Shown piece after piece: positions 50,078-58,795 of a DNA stretch of 64,000 nt (the stretch's first letter is position 1; each line of letters opens with the position of its first letter). The position numbers and the translations under genes are program-made. The stretch is from Halovivax asiaticus JCM 14624. Lineage in GTDB: Archaea > Halobacteriota > Halobacteria > Halobacteriales > Natrialbaceae. The notes under the pieces were generated by a model. The model ran no database searches. It was not told the DNA's origin and saw only the letters and a list, made by a program, of their open reading frames with translations. The stretch lies in NCBI RefSeq assembly GCF_000337515.1, contig NZ_AOIQ01000021.1:241834-305833 (forward strand). The letters run 5' to 3'.

Positions 50078-51760
50078 ATGTCCCGTGACCGGGCCCTGTT
50101 GCAGCGGGCCCTGAACCGTGGCGAGGAGGACGGTGGCAACGTCGAATTCAAAGAGCGTCTCTCCCGGCACGTCCACCTGGCGGAGGGGCGACGCGAGAGT
50201 CTCGCGGCGCAGTTGCGCCATCGGGTCCTCTCTGGCGACGGAAAGGCGACTTACGTCGTTGGAGTCACCGACGATGGCGGGCTCGCCGGCATCTCGCCGG
50301 ACGCGTTCTCCGAGTCGATGGACGTCCTCTCGTTGCTCGCCGAGGAAGCCGATGCCCACATCGAAGACGTCCAGACGTGGGGCGTCGATCGGTCCAACGT
50401 GGGGGCGGATTCGTCCGTCAAGGACGGGAAGACAGCCGCGTCGGAGGGAGCCGGTGAGGCCGACTCCGCGAGTGGCCTCGTCGGCGTCGCGACGGTGTGT
50501 GACGGCGCGGTACTCGAGACGGACACCGAACACGTCGTCGTCGGCACCGCCGGCCACGTCGACCACGGCAAGTCCACTCTCGTCGGCTCGCTGGTGACCG
50601 GCCGGGCTGACGACGGCGAGGGCAGCACGCGGAGCTTTCTCGACGTCAAGCCCCACGAGGTCGAACGCGGCCTCTCGGCGGACCTCTCCTACGCGGTCTA
50701 CGGATTCGACGACGATGGCCCGGTTCACGTCCGGAATCCGAACCGCAAGGGCGATCGCGCGGCGGTCGTCGAGCAGGCGGATCGCCTCGTCTCGTTCGTC
50801 GACACGGTCGGCCACGAACCCTGGCTGCGGACGACGATCCGCGGCCTCGTCGGGCAGAAGCTCGACTACGGGTTACTCACTGTCGCCGCTGACGACGGGC
50901 CCACCCGCGTCACGCGCGAACACCTCGGCGTGCTCCTCGCGACGGATCTGCCGACCATGGTCGCCATCACGAAGACGGACCTCGTCGAAGACGAGCGCGT
51001 CGAAGCGGTCGAACGCGAGGTCGAACGCCTGCTTCGAGACGTCGAGAAGTCGCCGCTGTCGATCGAGCGCCACGGCGTCGACGCGGCCGTCGAGGAGATC
51101 GGCGAGACGGTCGTTCCGATCGTGCGCACGAGCGCGGTCACGACTGCGGGCCTCGACACGCTCGACGAACTCTTCGATCGACTTCCCAAGACCGCCGGCG
51201 AGGACGGCGCGTTCCGGATGTACGTCGATCGCTCCTACTCGGTGACCGGCGTCGGCGCGGTCGCTTCGGGGACGATCAAGTCGGGCGAAGTCGAAGCGGG
51301 CGACGAACTGCTCGTCGGGCCGATGGCCGACGGCGGCTTTCGCGAGGTCGAGGTCCGCTCGATCGAGATGCACTATCACCGCGTCGACCGGGCCCGGTCG
51401 GGCCGAATCGTCGGCATCGCCCTGAAGGGAATCGCCGAGTCGGCCTTAGAGCGCGGGATGGTCCTCTTGCCGGCCGACGCCGATCCCGACCCAGTCCGCG
51501 AGTTCGAGGCCGAAGTGATGGTGTTAAACCACCCGACTCGCATCGGCGACGGCTACGAACCGGTGGTTCACTTAGAGACCATCGGCGAGGCAGCCGCGTT
51601 CCATCCAGACGACGGACGCCTCCTCCCCGGGGACTCCGGGACGACCCGCGTTCGATTCAAGTTCCGCCCATACCTCGTCGAGGAGGGCCAGAAGTTCGTC
51701 TTCCGCGAGGGGCGCAGCAAGGGCGTCGGGACGGTGACCGACGTGACGCCGGTCGAGTAA
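50078..51760 (+). CDS. GTPBP1-like translational GTPase
   Basis: 560 residues. After an N-terminal helper domain of about 150 residues come the G motifs: GTAGHVDHGKST (156-167), SFVDTVGHEPW and AITKTDLVED. Domains II and III follow (YSVTGVGAVASGTIKSGEV and a C-terminal KFVFREGRSKGVGTV barrel end). This is the elongation factor-like GTPBP1/2 family found in archaea and eukaryotes, linked to ribosome rescue or RNA turnover in eukaryotes. Its archaeal role is not established. ATG 50078 begins the helper domain. Confidence 0.9.
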   Translation: MSRDRALLQRALNRGEEDGGNVEFKERLSRHVHLAEGRRESLAAQLRHRVLSGDGKATYVVGVTDDGGLAGISPDAFSESMDVLSLLAEEADAHIEDVQTWGVDRSNVGADSSVKDGKTAASEGAGEADSASGLVGVATVCDGAVLETDTEHVVVGTAGHVDHGKSTLVGSLVTGRADDGEGSTRSFLDVKPHEVERGLSADLSYAVYGFDDDGPVHVRNPNRKGDRAAVVEQADRLVSFVDTVGHEPWLRTTIRGLVGQKLDYGLLTVAADDGPTRVTREHLGVLLATDLPTMVAITKTDLVEDERVEAVEREVERLLRDVEKSPLSIERHGVDAAVEEIGETVVPIVRTSAVTTAGLDTLDELFDRLPKTAGEDGAFRMYVDRSYSVTGVGAVASGTIKSGEVEAGDELLVGPMADGGFREVEVRSIEMHYHRVDRARSGRIVGIALKGIAESALERGMVLLPADADPDPVREFEAEVMVLNHPTRIGDGYEPVVHLETIGEAAAFHPDDGRLLPGDSGTTRVRFKFRPYLVEEGQKFVFREGRSKGVGTVTDVTPVE

Positions 51761-51864
51761 CCGTGATGCCGGTGGGTACTGGACACCGGGCGGATAGCTA
51801 CGATACCGGTCAGGTACCCGGGACACCGGTCGGCCGGTCCTGACTTCGGCCGTCTGGTACTCGT

Positions 51865-52368
51865 TCAGGCTCGATAGCCGTCGCCGACGCGTTCGACCAG
51901 GTCGAACGCGACCGCCCAGCCGAGAATTCGGCGAATCCGGTCGGTCCAGTGCGCCTCGAGCTGGTCGCCGTGTCGGCGCCTAGCCGACCGCGGGATCGCG
52001 TCTGCGTCGTCGAGCCGAGCGAAGAGCGTGTTCGGTGTGAGCGGATCGTCGGCCGCTTCGAGCGTGTCGATCACCTCGTCGGCCCCGAGGACGCGATCTC
52101 GGAACGTCGGCCCGAAGCTGGGTCGATCGAGGGTGGCGGATCGTCCGGTACGTCGGTAGCCATCGGGTTCCGCTGCAGCGAGTTCGAGCGCGCGACAGAA
52201 CGTCAGCCAGTCGCCGGCCTCGTCGCGCGTCTCGACGGCCGTTTCCGCCATCACGCTGGCACAACAGTCCAGATTCGGCTCCGGTGTGCTCGGCAGCGCC
52301 GATCGTACCCGCTCGAGCGTGTCGAGCGGGTCGTCGGTCGGCGGGTCGGGAAGCGGTTTGAATTGCAC
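51865..52368 (-). CDS. Haloarchaeal hypothetical protein with helical C-half
   Basis: 167 residues. It contains LERVRSALPSTPEPNLDCCASVM (a Cys pair), WLTFCRALELAAAE, and a C-terminal winged-helix-looking region with ILGWAVAFDLVERVGDGYRA. No function is recognised. It lies downstream (same strand) of the Mch gene, 22 bases away, and may be co-transcribed with it. Confidence 0.7.
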   Translation of the reverse strand: MQFKPLPDPPTDDPLDTLERVRSALPSTPEPNLDCCASVMAETAVETRDEAGDWLTFCRALELAAAEPDGYRRTGRSATLDRPSFGPTFRDRVLGADEVIDTLEAADDPLTPNTLFARLDDADAIPRSARRRHGDQLEAHWTDRIRRILGWAVAFDLVERVGDGYRA

Positions 52369-52390
52369 GGACCGGTCCTCCAGGGATGGA

Positions 52391-53323
52391 TTACAGGTCG
52401 AAGGATTCGACGAGTACGTCTTCGTGCGTCTGGCCGAACGTGTGCGTCTCGCCGCCGATCACGTCGACGGTTACGGTCGCGGGGCCAAATAGTTCGGCCG
52501 GTGCGTCGTCGAAGTGCCAGTCCATTCCCTCGAAGATCTCGACGAACGGCACGCCGTGGTCGGCCGCGGCGGTCGACGTGATCGCGTCGAAATCGTCGAA
52601 CGGTTCGCGGACGACCAGGTGAGCGCGCCCGCCGTAGGCCAGCGCGTCGGTCGTTCGGGCGATGGCCGTGCCCTCGTCGTCGGCCACGGGGGCAACCGGT
52701 GCGCGCCCGCTCGCCGAGACGATGTCGCGCGGGTCGTAGCCCAGTTCGGCCAGCCGGTAGGTCGCAAGCTCCGCGGCTCTGGCGGCGTTCGTCACGCTGC
52801 CGACGAGACTCGCGCTCGGGTACGCCAGCAGGAAGACGCCGCTGGGCTGGACGTCGGCGAACGCGGCGACCTGATCCGCGGCGGCTTCGGTCGGGGACTG
52901 GTCGGTTTCGACGGCGAGTGCGGTCAGATCGAACGTCTCCGAGTAGCCGATCCGATGGAAGACGTCCTCCTCGCCGACGAGTGCGCGGGCTGGACCGCTT
53001 CCGAGTCCCTCGAAGTCCTCTGTTGTGAGTTCCCAGCCGGCTTTCTGCGCACAGAGCAGTGACAGGGCGGGTTGGTCGGTCGAGAGTTCGACGTACGGCA
53101 CCGTCGCGTTGCCGACAGTCCCGAGCTCGCGACGGAGCGTCGCGAGGCCGGCCGTCTGAATCTCTGCGAGCAACAGCCCGCCCTCCATTCCGCCGGGGTG
53201 ATCGATACCGAAGTCGAGGACGGTCGACTCGGAGTCCAGCTTGGTGACGCCGACGTTCAACTCCTCGGCGTACTCGAGCGCTTCGTCGACCAGCTCGATC
53301 GCCATCCGATTCAGTTGGTCCAT
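52391..53323 (-). CDS. mch: Methenyltetrahydromethanopterin cyclohydrolase
   Basis: 310 residues. The sequence MDQLNRMAIELVDEALEYAEELNVGV, YDPRDIVSASGRAPVAPVADDEGTAIARTTDALAYGG and the final GQTHEDVLVESFDL fit the archaeal Mch family. It interconverts 5,10-methenyl- and 10-formyl/5-formyl-tetrahydromethanopterin-type folates. In non-methanogens it serves C1 transfer, probably with haloarchaeal folate analogues. Full length, no missing segments. Confidence 0.92.
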   Translation of the reverse strand: MDQLNRMAIELVDEALEYAEELNVGVTKLDSESTVLDFGIDHPGGMEGGLLLAEIQTAGLATLRRELGTVGNATVPYVELSTDQPALSLLCAQKAGWELTTEDFEGLGSGPARALVGEEDVFHRIGYSETFDLTALAVETDQSPTEAAADQVAAFADVQPSGVFLLAYPSASLVGSVTNAARAAELATYRLAELGYDPRDIVSASGRAPVAPVADDEGTAIARTTDALAYGGRAHLVVREPFDDFDAITSTAAADHGVPFVEIFEGMDWHFDDAPAELFGPATVTVDVIGGETHTFGQTHEDVLVESFDL

Positions 53324-53496
53324 GCGGGCCCTACTGGCCCCCCGGTAAAACAGTTTGTCAGATAGATCGAGTCACGAGGGCCGTCTGGAGCGGGGGAGAG
53401 CGCTCGTCGAGCCGTTCGAACGGGCGACGCCGAGACTTGCTGGCGCGTGCCTGAAGAAAAAGGCTTGTATACTGGAGGTGGCCTAGGCTCGAACGA

Positions 53497-54456
53497 ATGA
53501 CCCGTACGGTGGAGAAAGTGAACTCGCTCCTTCGCGAGGACGCGGAGATGGAGTCCGCCCTCGAATCGATCAGGGAGCACGCGGACGAAAACGGGGGCGA
53601 GGTCGCGTGGGGCGACGTCAGCGACGACCTCACGAGCGGCCAGTGGGGCCGAATCATCGAACAGGGCGTGCTGGTCGATGGAAATGGGGGCTTCGAGATC
53701 GCCGATCGCGAGGCGTTCGACGAAGCCCTGGACGGTGATGGAGACGACCAACCGCTCGGCGGCGTCGAGATCGATCCCGAGGCGTCGAAGTGGTCTCAGT
53801 GGGACAAACTCGCCGGGCTGACGGCACTCTTGCTGATGATCGGCTACATGTCTGGGACCGTCCGCAACGCCGTCGGTAACACGATGAACGTGTTTCTCGG
53901 CCCGCTCGACGCGAACCTTCCGTTCTACGCCGTCATCCTCTCGATCTCCCTGCTGACCGGGCTGGCCTCGGCCCTCGTCCAGTCGAACGTCATGGACCCC
54001 GAACGGATGGGGAAGTACCAGAAGCGCATGCAGGCCGTCAGCGAGCGGACGAAGGAGGCCCAGAAGGCGCTCAAGGAAGCGAAGGAACGCGACGCCAACG
54101 AGGCCGAGATCGAACGCCTCCAGAACGAGGTCGACCGCGTCCAGAAAGAGCAGATGGAGTCGATGGGCGAGAACCTCGGTATGTTCAAAGAGCAGGGCCG
54201 GATGATGGTCTGGTCGATGCTCTTTATCATCCCGCTGTTCCTCTGGATGTACTGGAAGCTTCGCGCCTCCGGGTCGCAGGCGGTCGGTGGCATGGAAGCC
54301 CAGATGATCCTCCCGATGATCGGCGAGACGTCGTTACGTGACGGCGCGCTCGGTCCGATGCCAGCCTGGATCGTCTGGTACTTCCTGTGTTCGATGGGTT
54401 TCTCGCAGGTCATCCGCAAGGCCCTCGACATCAACATGAGCCCAACCACGGACTGA
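53497..54456 (+). CDS. DUF106 (archaeal YidC-like/EMC3 family) membrane protein
   Basis: 319 residues. The N-terminal 90 residues are soluble; then a membrane helix, a second helix (FYAVILSISLLTGLASALV), a long charged coiled coil (MGKYQKRMQAVSERTKEAQKALKEAKERD), and two final helices. This is the order of archaeal YidC homologues, which assist membrane protein insertion. Its position before cmk and cbf5 is the usual archaeal neighbourhood, following secY-adk elsewhere. Confidence 0.92.
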   Translation: MTRTVEKVNSLLREDAEMESALESIREHADENGGEVAWGDVSDDLTSGQWGRIIEQGVLVDGNGGFEIADREAFDEALDGDGDDQPLGGVEIDPEASKWSQWDKLAGLTALLLMIGYMSGTVRNAVGNTMNVFLGPLDANLPFYAVILSISLLTGLASALVQSNVMDPERMGKYQKRMQAVSERTKEAQKALKEAKERDANEAEIERLQNEVDRVQKEQMESMGENLGMFKEQGRMMVWSMLFIIPLFLWMYWKLRASGSQAVGGMEAQMILPMIGETSLRDGALGPMPAWIVWYFLCSMGFSQVIRKALDINMSPTTD

Positions 54457-54700
54457 AGTTCGCCGGTCCGACTCCCCTCTTTCGCTGGTCTGCACCGAAC
54501 CTGGTTCATCTGTCCGTTGTCACCGACGCTCGGTTCACGCTCCGGTGATCGAGCGTCGGTCCGTTGTCTCGCCCAACGGCCGTGATCCACGGTCGTGTGT
54601 GCTACTGTGTCGGGGCGAGTAGTGCTCAGCGGATATCCCTCCGTACGCGGGACGAACGGCGATTCAAAACCCCTTTCAGGTCCCCCCGCGCACATCGGGT

Positions 54701-55276
54701 ATGTTACTGACCGTCTCCGGCCCACCCGGGAGCGGAAAGAGTACGACGGCGGCCTTGCTCGCCGAACACTTCGACCTCGAACACGTAAGCGGCGGAGACA
54801 TATTCCGAGAACTCGCCGACGAACGAGACTACACGCCACTCGAGTTCAACAAACTCGCCGAAGAGAACGACTCGATCGATCGTGACCTCGACCGGCGTCT
54901 CCGCGAGGTCGCCGTCGAACGCGACGATCTCGTCCTCGAATCCCGGCTCGCCGGCTGGCTCGCCGGTGAGCACGCTGACTTCAAGTTCTGGCTCGATGCA
55001 CCAGCCCCGGTCCGGGGTGAGCGCATCGCCGAGCGCGAAGAGAAGGATCCGGCCGCTGCGACCGAAGAGACGCGAGCTCGCGAGGCCAGCGAGGCCCAGC
55101 GCTACGAGGAGTACTACGGGATCGACATCGAGGATCTGAAGATCTACGACCTCTCGGTCAACACGGCCCGCTGGACCCCCGAGGCGGTGCTCGATATGCT
55201 CACGACCGCCGTCGAGGAGTACGACGCCGACGGTGACGAGGGCCTGGCTCCCGTCGACCTCGACGTCGACTTCTGA
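54701..55276 (+). CDS. cmk: Cytidylate kinase
   Basis: 191 residues, the short archaeal Cmk. P-loop [24 protein letters not shown], then [10 protein letters not shown] (CMP-binding), [14 protein letters not shown] and the lid region. It phosphorylates CMP/dCMP to the diphosphates. Followed after 10 bases by cbf5. ATG 54701 opens the P-loop. Confidence 0.94.
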   Translation: MLLTVSGPPGSGKSTTAALLAEHFDLEHVSGGDIFRELADERDYTPLEFNKLAEENDSIDRDLDRRLREVAVERDDLVLESRLAGWLAGEHADFKFWLDAPAPVRGERIAEREEKDPAAATEETRAREASEAQRYEEYYGIDIEDLKIYDLSVNTARWTPEAVLDMLTTAVEEYDADGDEGLAPVDLDVDF

Positions 55277-55286
55277 CCCCTCACTT

Positions 55287-56225
55287 ATGACGCTCCGTGA
55301 CCCACCCGACGACCGGTCGATCGCGTCCCTGTTGAGCTTCGGCGTCGTGAACCTCGATAAGCCGTCTGGTCCCTCGTCGCACCAGGTGAGCGCCTGGATC
55401 AGAGACGCCGTCGACGACCGCCTCGCCGAAGCCGGTCACGACCCGATCGGACGAGCGGCCCACGCGGGGACGCTGGATCCCAAGGTAACCGGCTGTCTGC
55501 CCGTAATGCTGGGTGACGCGACCAGGCTCGCACAGGTGTTTCTCGAAGGGGCCAAGGAGTATATCGCTGTCCTCGAGTGCCACGGACCGGTTCCAACCGA
55601 CGTCGAATCGACGCTCGCCGAATTCGAGGGGCCGATCTACCAGAAACCGCCGCGAAAGAGCGCGGTGTCGCGCCGCCTTCGCGTCCGGGAGATCTACGAC
55701 ATAGACGCGCTGGAGATAGAGGACCGTCGGGTCCTCCTGCGAATTCGCTGTGAGAGCGGGACCTATGTCAGGAAACTCTGTCACGACCTGGGCCTCGCAC
55801 TCGGAACCGGCGCACACATGGGCGATCTGCGGCGGACGGCGACTGACCCGTTCGACGACCGCGATCTCGTCAACGCGACCGATCTGATCGATGCGCTCGC
55901 CTTCTGGATCGAGGACGACGATACGGACCCGCTCCGGTCAATGGTGGACCCCGCCGAGCGCATTCTGTCGGACCTGCCGGCGGTGACGATCGCGGAGAAC
56001 GCGGCGGCGGAAGTCGCCAACGGGGCACCGGTCTACGCACCGGGAGTTCTCGACGTAGACGGCGTGGATTCCGGGCGCGATGGGGCCGACGGCGATGGGC
56101 CAGCTGACACGCCGTTGGTCGCCTGCTACACGCCGAACGGCTCGGCAGTCTGCCTCGGCAAACTGGTCGGTGATCCCGATGCGGATTCGGGAACGGTCGT
56201 CGACCTCGAACGTGTGCTAGTGTAA
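55287..56225 (+). CDS. tRNA/rRNA pseudouridine synthase Cbf5 (TruB/dyskerin)
   Basis: 312 residues. The catalytic motif is GRAAHAGTLDPKVTGCLPV with the conserved Asp (near residue 69), then GAKEYIAVLECHG, YQKPPRKSAVSRRLRVREIY, and a C-terminal PUA domain (about residues 225-310). It forms pseudouridine in tRNA and, with H/ACA RNPs, in rRNA. The region near residue 255 holds a short acidic insert. Shares the operon with cmk. Confidence 0.95.
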   Translation: MTLRDPPDDRSIASLLSFGVVNLDKPSGPSSHQVSAWIRDAVDDRLAEAGHDPIGRAAHAGTLDPKVTGCLPVMLGDATRLAQVFLEGAKEYIAVLECHGPVPTDVESTLAEFEGPIYQKPPRKSAVSRRLRVREIYDIDALEIEDRRVLLRIRCESGTYVRKLCHDLGLALGTGAHMGDLRRTATDPFDDRDLVNATDLIDALAFWIEDDDTDPLRSMVDPAERILSDLPAVTIAENAAAEVANGAPVYAPGVLDVDGVDSGRDGADGDGPADTPLVACYTPNGSAVCLGKLVGDPDADSGTVVDLERVLV

Positions 56226-56309
56226 AGTCGAGGCGCCCGGGCCGGGATAGCAGAGTCGATCGCGCTCAAACGACACGCTTAAACGGCAACCGGCCGTCGA
56301 TCCGGGTAC

Positions 56310-56380
56310 GGGACCGTGGGGTAGTGGTATCCTCTGCGGATGGGGTCCGTAGGACCCGAGTTCGACTCTCGGCGGTCCCA
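56310..56380 (+). tRNA. tRNA-Pro (GGG), likely attachment site
   Basis: Complete cloverleaf: acceptor GGGACCG/CGGTCCC with discriminator A, anticodon stem TGCGG/CCGTA with loop ATGGGGT (anticodon GGG at 56342-56344), and T arm CCGAG/CTCGG. No intron. The mobile-looking gene cluster starts 110 bases after its 3' end, the usual place for archaeal integration. The matching downstream copy of its 3' end is not seen in the window. Confidence 0.95.
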
Positions 56381-56466
56381 TCAGTAATTTTACTGGATGT
56401 AGATTACGAAGCGTAGCAGTCTCGCCATCCCAACTTCCTCAGCAATGCGTCGTTACTTCAACTACC

Positions 56467-56489
56467 CTTTTTAAGTGGGGTGGTGCGGC
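56467..56489 (+). promoter_or_regulatory. Promoter and Shine-Dalgarno of the overlapping polycistron
   Basis: A T-rich TATA-like CTTTTTAAG (about 56467-56475) precedes the first ATG (56490), and GGGGTGGTG just before it could act as a Shine-Dalgarno. It is the only plausible promoter before the fifteen-gene run. Confidence 0.4.
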
Positions 56490-56609
56490 ATGAGCGCCGG
56501 CGTCGAGATGACGAGCGAGCCGGTGCTCGTCTGTGAGTTCTGCGGCTTCGAGATCGAGGAGCCCGGACAGCCATGCGCCGCACTCGACGACGGGAGGTGT
56601 AGCCCATGA
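56490..56609 (+). CDS. Element gene 1: 39-residue Cys-pair microprotein
   Basis: From ATG 56490: MSAGVEMTSEPVLVCEFCGFEI and a short tail with two further Cys (PCAALDDGRC). The CEFCG pair plus two distal Cys would bind one zinc. It opens the polycistron and overlaps gene 2 by four bases (ATGA). No known function. A second in-frame Met at residue 7 could also start it. Confidence 0.65.
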   Translation: MSAGVEMTSEPVLVCEFCGFEIEEPGQPCAALDDGRCSP

Positions 56610-56944
56610 TCGACCTGGCGGCACCCGCCGACGGGTCGACCTGCCGGAACTGCGGCAATGACGTCACGAAGCAGTTCGCCCGCGTGTTCGGCGACAACGA
56701 CGATGTTGTCCACCGCTGCCCCGAGTGCGATAACTACCGACGGATGAGCCGCGCGAGCGGCGCCGGAAAGTCCCTCGAGGGACATCCGGATCCGGAGACC
56801 ACGGCCGGGCATCACGGGAACGATGCGCGAGCCGACGGCGGTCGTCGACGCGATCGCGGCCAGACCTCCGTTGGGTGGCTCGTCTTCACGATCGTCATGC
56901 TCGGGCTCTCTGTCGTCCCGCTCCTGGTGGTGATGACGGCATGA
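56606..56944 (+). CDS. Element gene 2: zinc-ribbon protein with C-terminal membrane helix
   Basis: 112 residues. The N-half holds CRNCGNDVTKQFARVFGDNDDVVHRCPEC (seen as CRNC...CPEC), a complete zinc ribbon. A short charged linker leads to a single helix VGWLVFTIVMLGLSVVPLLVV at the C-terminus. It resembles the DUF7563 proteins of haloarchaea. The ribbon would sit on one side of the membrane, most likely inside. Overlaps gene 3 by four bases. Confidence 0.7.
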   Translation: MIDLAAPADGSTCRNCGNDVTKQFARVFGDNDDVVHRCPECDNYRRMSRASGAGKSLEGHPDPETTAGHHGNDARADGGRRRDRGQTSVGWLVFTIVMLGLSVVPLLVVMTA

Positions 56945-57543
56945 GCCAGATCGACTGGCCGCTCGAACTCGATCGCCACGCGGAGGGTGAGCGTCGCGAA
57001 ACGACGAAGTTCGAGGTCGAACTCTCGCAGGCGGTCGACGACCTCGAGACGGAGATGGATCGTCTCGACGTAGACGACTGGCGGCTCGAGACGGCGATGG
57101 ATCACCAGTCTCAGAATCCCAACTATCCCTACGCGAACCAGCCCCAGCCCGACGATCCGGGTGCAGTGGTCAGCTGGACGATGGACGGTGAGGATTACGC
57201 GGTCGGATGTGACCGATGGACCCGCGTTCGCGACAACGTTCGCGAAATCTGTCTCTACGTGGGGGAGAAGCGGAAGATGGAGGATCGGCCCGTTTCGACG
57301 GGTCAATCCGAATTCGCCACGGCCCGCCTTCCGAGCGGAGACGGTGACGCTGTCGCGGCCGGCCCGCCGGCCCACGTCACCCTCGGTGTCCGCCCGGACG
57401 CCGATCGCGACGAGATCCGAGAGGCCTACCGCGAACGCGTCAAGGAGGTCCACCCCGACCAGAACGGCGGCGGGGATAGTGAGGCGTTCCAGCGCGTGAA
57501 GCGTGCGAGAGACGCGCTGCTCAACGGTGGTGAGTCCGCATGA
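56941..57543 (+). CDS. Element gene 3: J-domain protein
   Basis: 200 residues. Residues 1-135 are soluble, with a coiled-coil-like start (DRLDVDDWRLETAMDHQ) and a central domain with several Trp. The last 55 residues form a J-domain: LGVRPDADRDEIREAYRERVKEVHPDQNGG with the essential His-Pro-Asp. J-domains stimulate Hsp70 (DnaK), so it could recruit the host chaperone. The last J-domain helix ends at the stop. Overlaps genes 2 and 4 by four bases. Confidence 0.8.
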   Translation: MSQIDWPLELDRHAEGERRETTKFEVELSQAVDDLETEMDRLDVDDWRLETAMDHQSQNPNYPYANQPQPDDPGAVVSWTMDGEDYAVGCDRWTRVRDNVREICLYVGEKRKMEDRPVSTGQSEFATARLPSGDGDAVAAGPPAHVTLGVRPDADRDEIREAYRERVKEVHPDQNGGGDSEAFQRVKRARDALLNGGESA

Positions 57544-58088
57544 CGGGCGGATCCTACCGGCGCGAGTGCTGGGCGTGCGAGGCCTCGATCACGATGGCCG
57601 CGCGTTACTGCCCGCACTGCGGTGAAGTCCAGTCACACGAGGGCGACGACGTCGAACTCGCAACCGTCGAGCGTGCGGTCCTCGAGGAGTTGGTCGAGAA
57701 CGCGAAGGGGAAGCTCGAAGGTGACGTGAGTCGCTTCGGACCGGACGCGACCGGCTACGATACCGACGAGTTCGCCGCGACGATCGAGGCCGCGGAGGAC
57801 GCACTCGACAGCGTTCCCAGCGCCGAACTTCGCGCCGACGGCGGTACCACCGTGAGTGGGCTCGAGAGTCGCGTTGCTAAACTCGAGTCGATCATCAATC
57901 GAGAGCTCGGTTACAATCTCGGAAACCTCCCGATGGAACCACAGACGGTCGATTGCGTCTGTGGAGAGGCCTTCGAGGTAAACGTCATCAACGGCCTGGT
58001 CTGCCCCGAGTGTGGGCGTGGCTCTGACGACCGAGATCGAGCGGCAGACACAGTCACCGGTGACCCAAACGGAGGCGATCGCCCATGA
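57540..58088 (+). CDS. Element gene 4: protein with two zinc ribbons
   Basis: 182 residues. An N-terminal ribbon CWAC...CPHCG (residues 10-27), a central helical region with VAKLESIINRELGYNLGNL, and a C-terminal ribbon with DCVCGEAF...LVCPECGRG. Two ribbons separated by a helical middle suit nucleic acid or protein binding. The function is unknown. Starts and ends in 4-base overlaps. Confidence 0.7.
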   Translation: MTGGSYRRECWACEASITMAARYCPHCGEVQSHEGDDVELATVERAVLEELVENAKGKLEGDVSRFGPDATGYDTDEFAATIEAAEDALDSVPSAELRADGGTTVSGLESRVAKLESIINRELGYNLGNLPMEPQTVDCVCGEAFEVNVINGLVCPECGRGSDDRDRAADTVTGDPNGGDRP

Positions 58089-58441
58089 CGGGCTGTTCGT
58101 ACTGCGGCCGGCCCGGCTGCGGCTACGACGAGTGTCCCGAGCGCCTCGAGGACAAACTCGGCGTGCCCAGCGACTACGATCCCGATTGCGAAGGCGAGCT
58201 CAAGACCGACGGCGGTACCTCCACCGACGGTGTTGACCGGCCGACGGTCGGCGTTGACACCCTGGAGTACGACGGGGCGGAGACGCACACGGACTCGGAC
58301 GGAGAAGTGGTTACTCGGCACTACTACGAGTGTCCGAATTGCGGCTTTCCGATATCGACCTGGATGGATTGCCCCGAGTGTCTCTGGTACGACTCAGATA
58401 CCTGGGTTAACACGCTCGCGGAGGAGGATCGGGATGTCTGA
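58085..58441 (+). CDS. Element gene 5: multi-Cys zinc-binding protein
   Basis: 118 residues. N-terminal MTGCSYCGRPGCGYDECPERLEDKLG carries four Cys; the C-terminal part carries YECPNCGFPISTWMDCPECLW (second pair set). The middle is acidic and disordered. Overlaps gene 6 by eight bases. Confidence 0.65.
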   Translation: MTGCSYCGRPGCGYDECPERLEDKLGVPSDYDPDCEGELKTDGGTSTDGVDRPTVGVDTLEYDGAETHTDSDGEVVTRHYYECPNCGFPISTWMDCPECLWYDSDTWVNTLAEEDRDV

Positions 58442-58634
58442 GGGCGGTATGTACCGAACCACGACCGCCGAGAAGGTCAACGTGGTCGGTTTCGTTGTCC
58501 TGTTAATCGGTATCTATTCCGGGTACTCGAAACTCTCGATGGCTGGATTCGCTGTTTCTGGCGCCTCCACCGTGTATCTTCTCACTCGTTCACTACAGGC
58601 GGCCACGGAACACGCGGAGGGATCCGACCGATGA
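58434..58634 (+). CDS. Element gene 6: small membrane protein
   Basis: 66 residues (MSEGGMYRTTTAEKVN). Two hydrophobic helices (VVGFVVLLIGIYSGY and MAGFAVSGASTVYLLT) joined by a short turn. No Cys. A second Met six residues in is a possible start. Ends in a 4-base overlap with gene 7. Confidence 0.6.
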   Translation: MSEGGMYRTTTAEKVNVVGFVVLLIGIYSGYSKLSMAGFAVSGASTVYLLTRSLQAATEHAEGSDR

Positions 58635-58795
58635 GCCGCCCGTTAGACGTCTGGGTCGGCATCTCTCTCGGCGCGACGTCCACCTGGGCGCTGACGACGT
58701 ACACGTCCTTTCCCCTGGTTGAGGCCGCGTTCGCCACTGCGATCTGCGCGATGATCGGCACGCTACTCACTCTGACCACGGGTGATGTGCGATGA
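58631..58795 (+). CDS. Element gene 7: 54-residue membrane protein
   Basis: MSRPLDVWVGISLGATSTWALTTY followed by FPLVEAAFATAICAMIGTLLTLT, a two-helix protein. Too short for most gene finders but placed exactly between genes 6 and 8 with 4-base overlaps (ATGA on both sides), which is the main support. Confidence 0.65.
   Translation: MSRPLDVWVGISLGATSTWALTTYTSFPLVEAAFATAICAMIGTLLTLTTGDVR

Noticed and set aside
51761-51864. CCGGT-rich repeats between the GTPase and the hypothetical gene.
   Set aside because: Short, irregular and expected in GC-rich convergent ends; no perfect stem of note, so not reported as a terminator.
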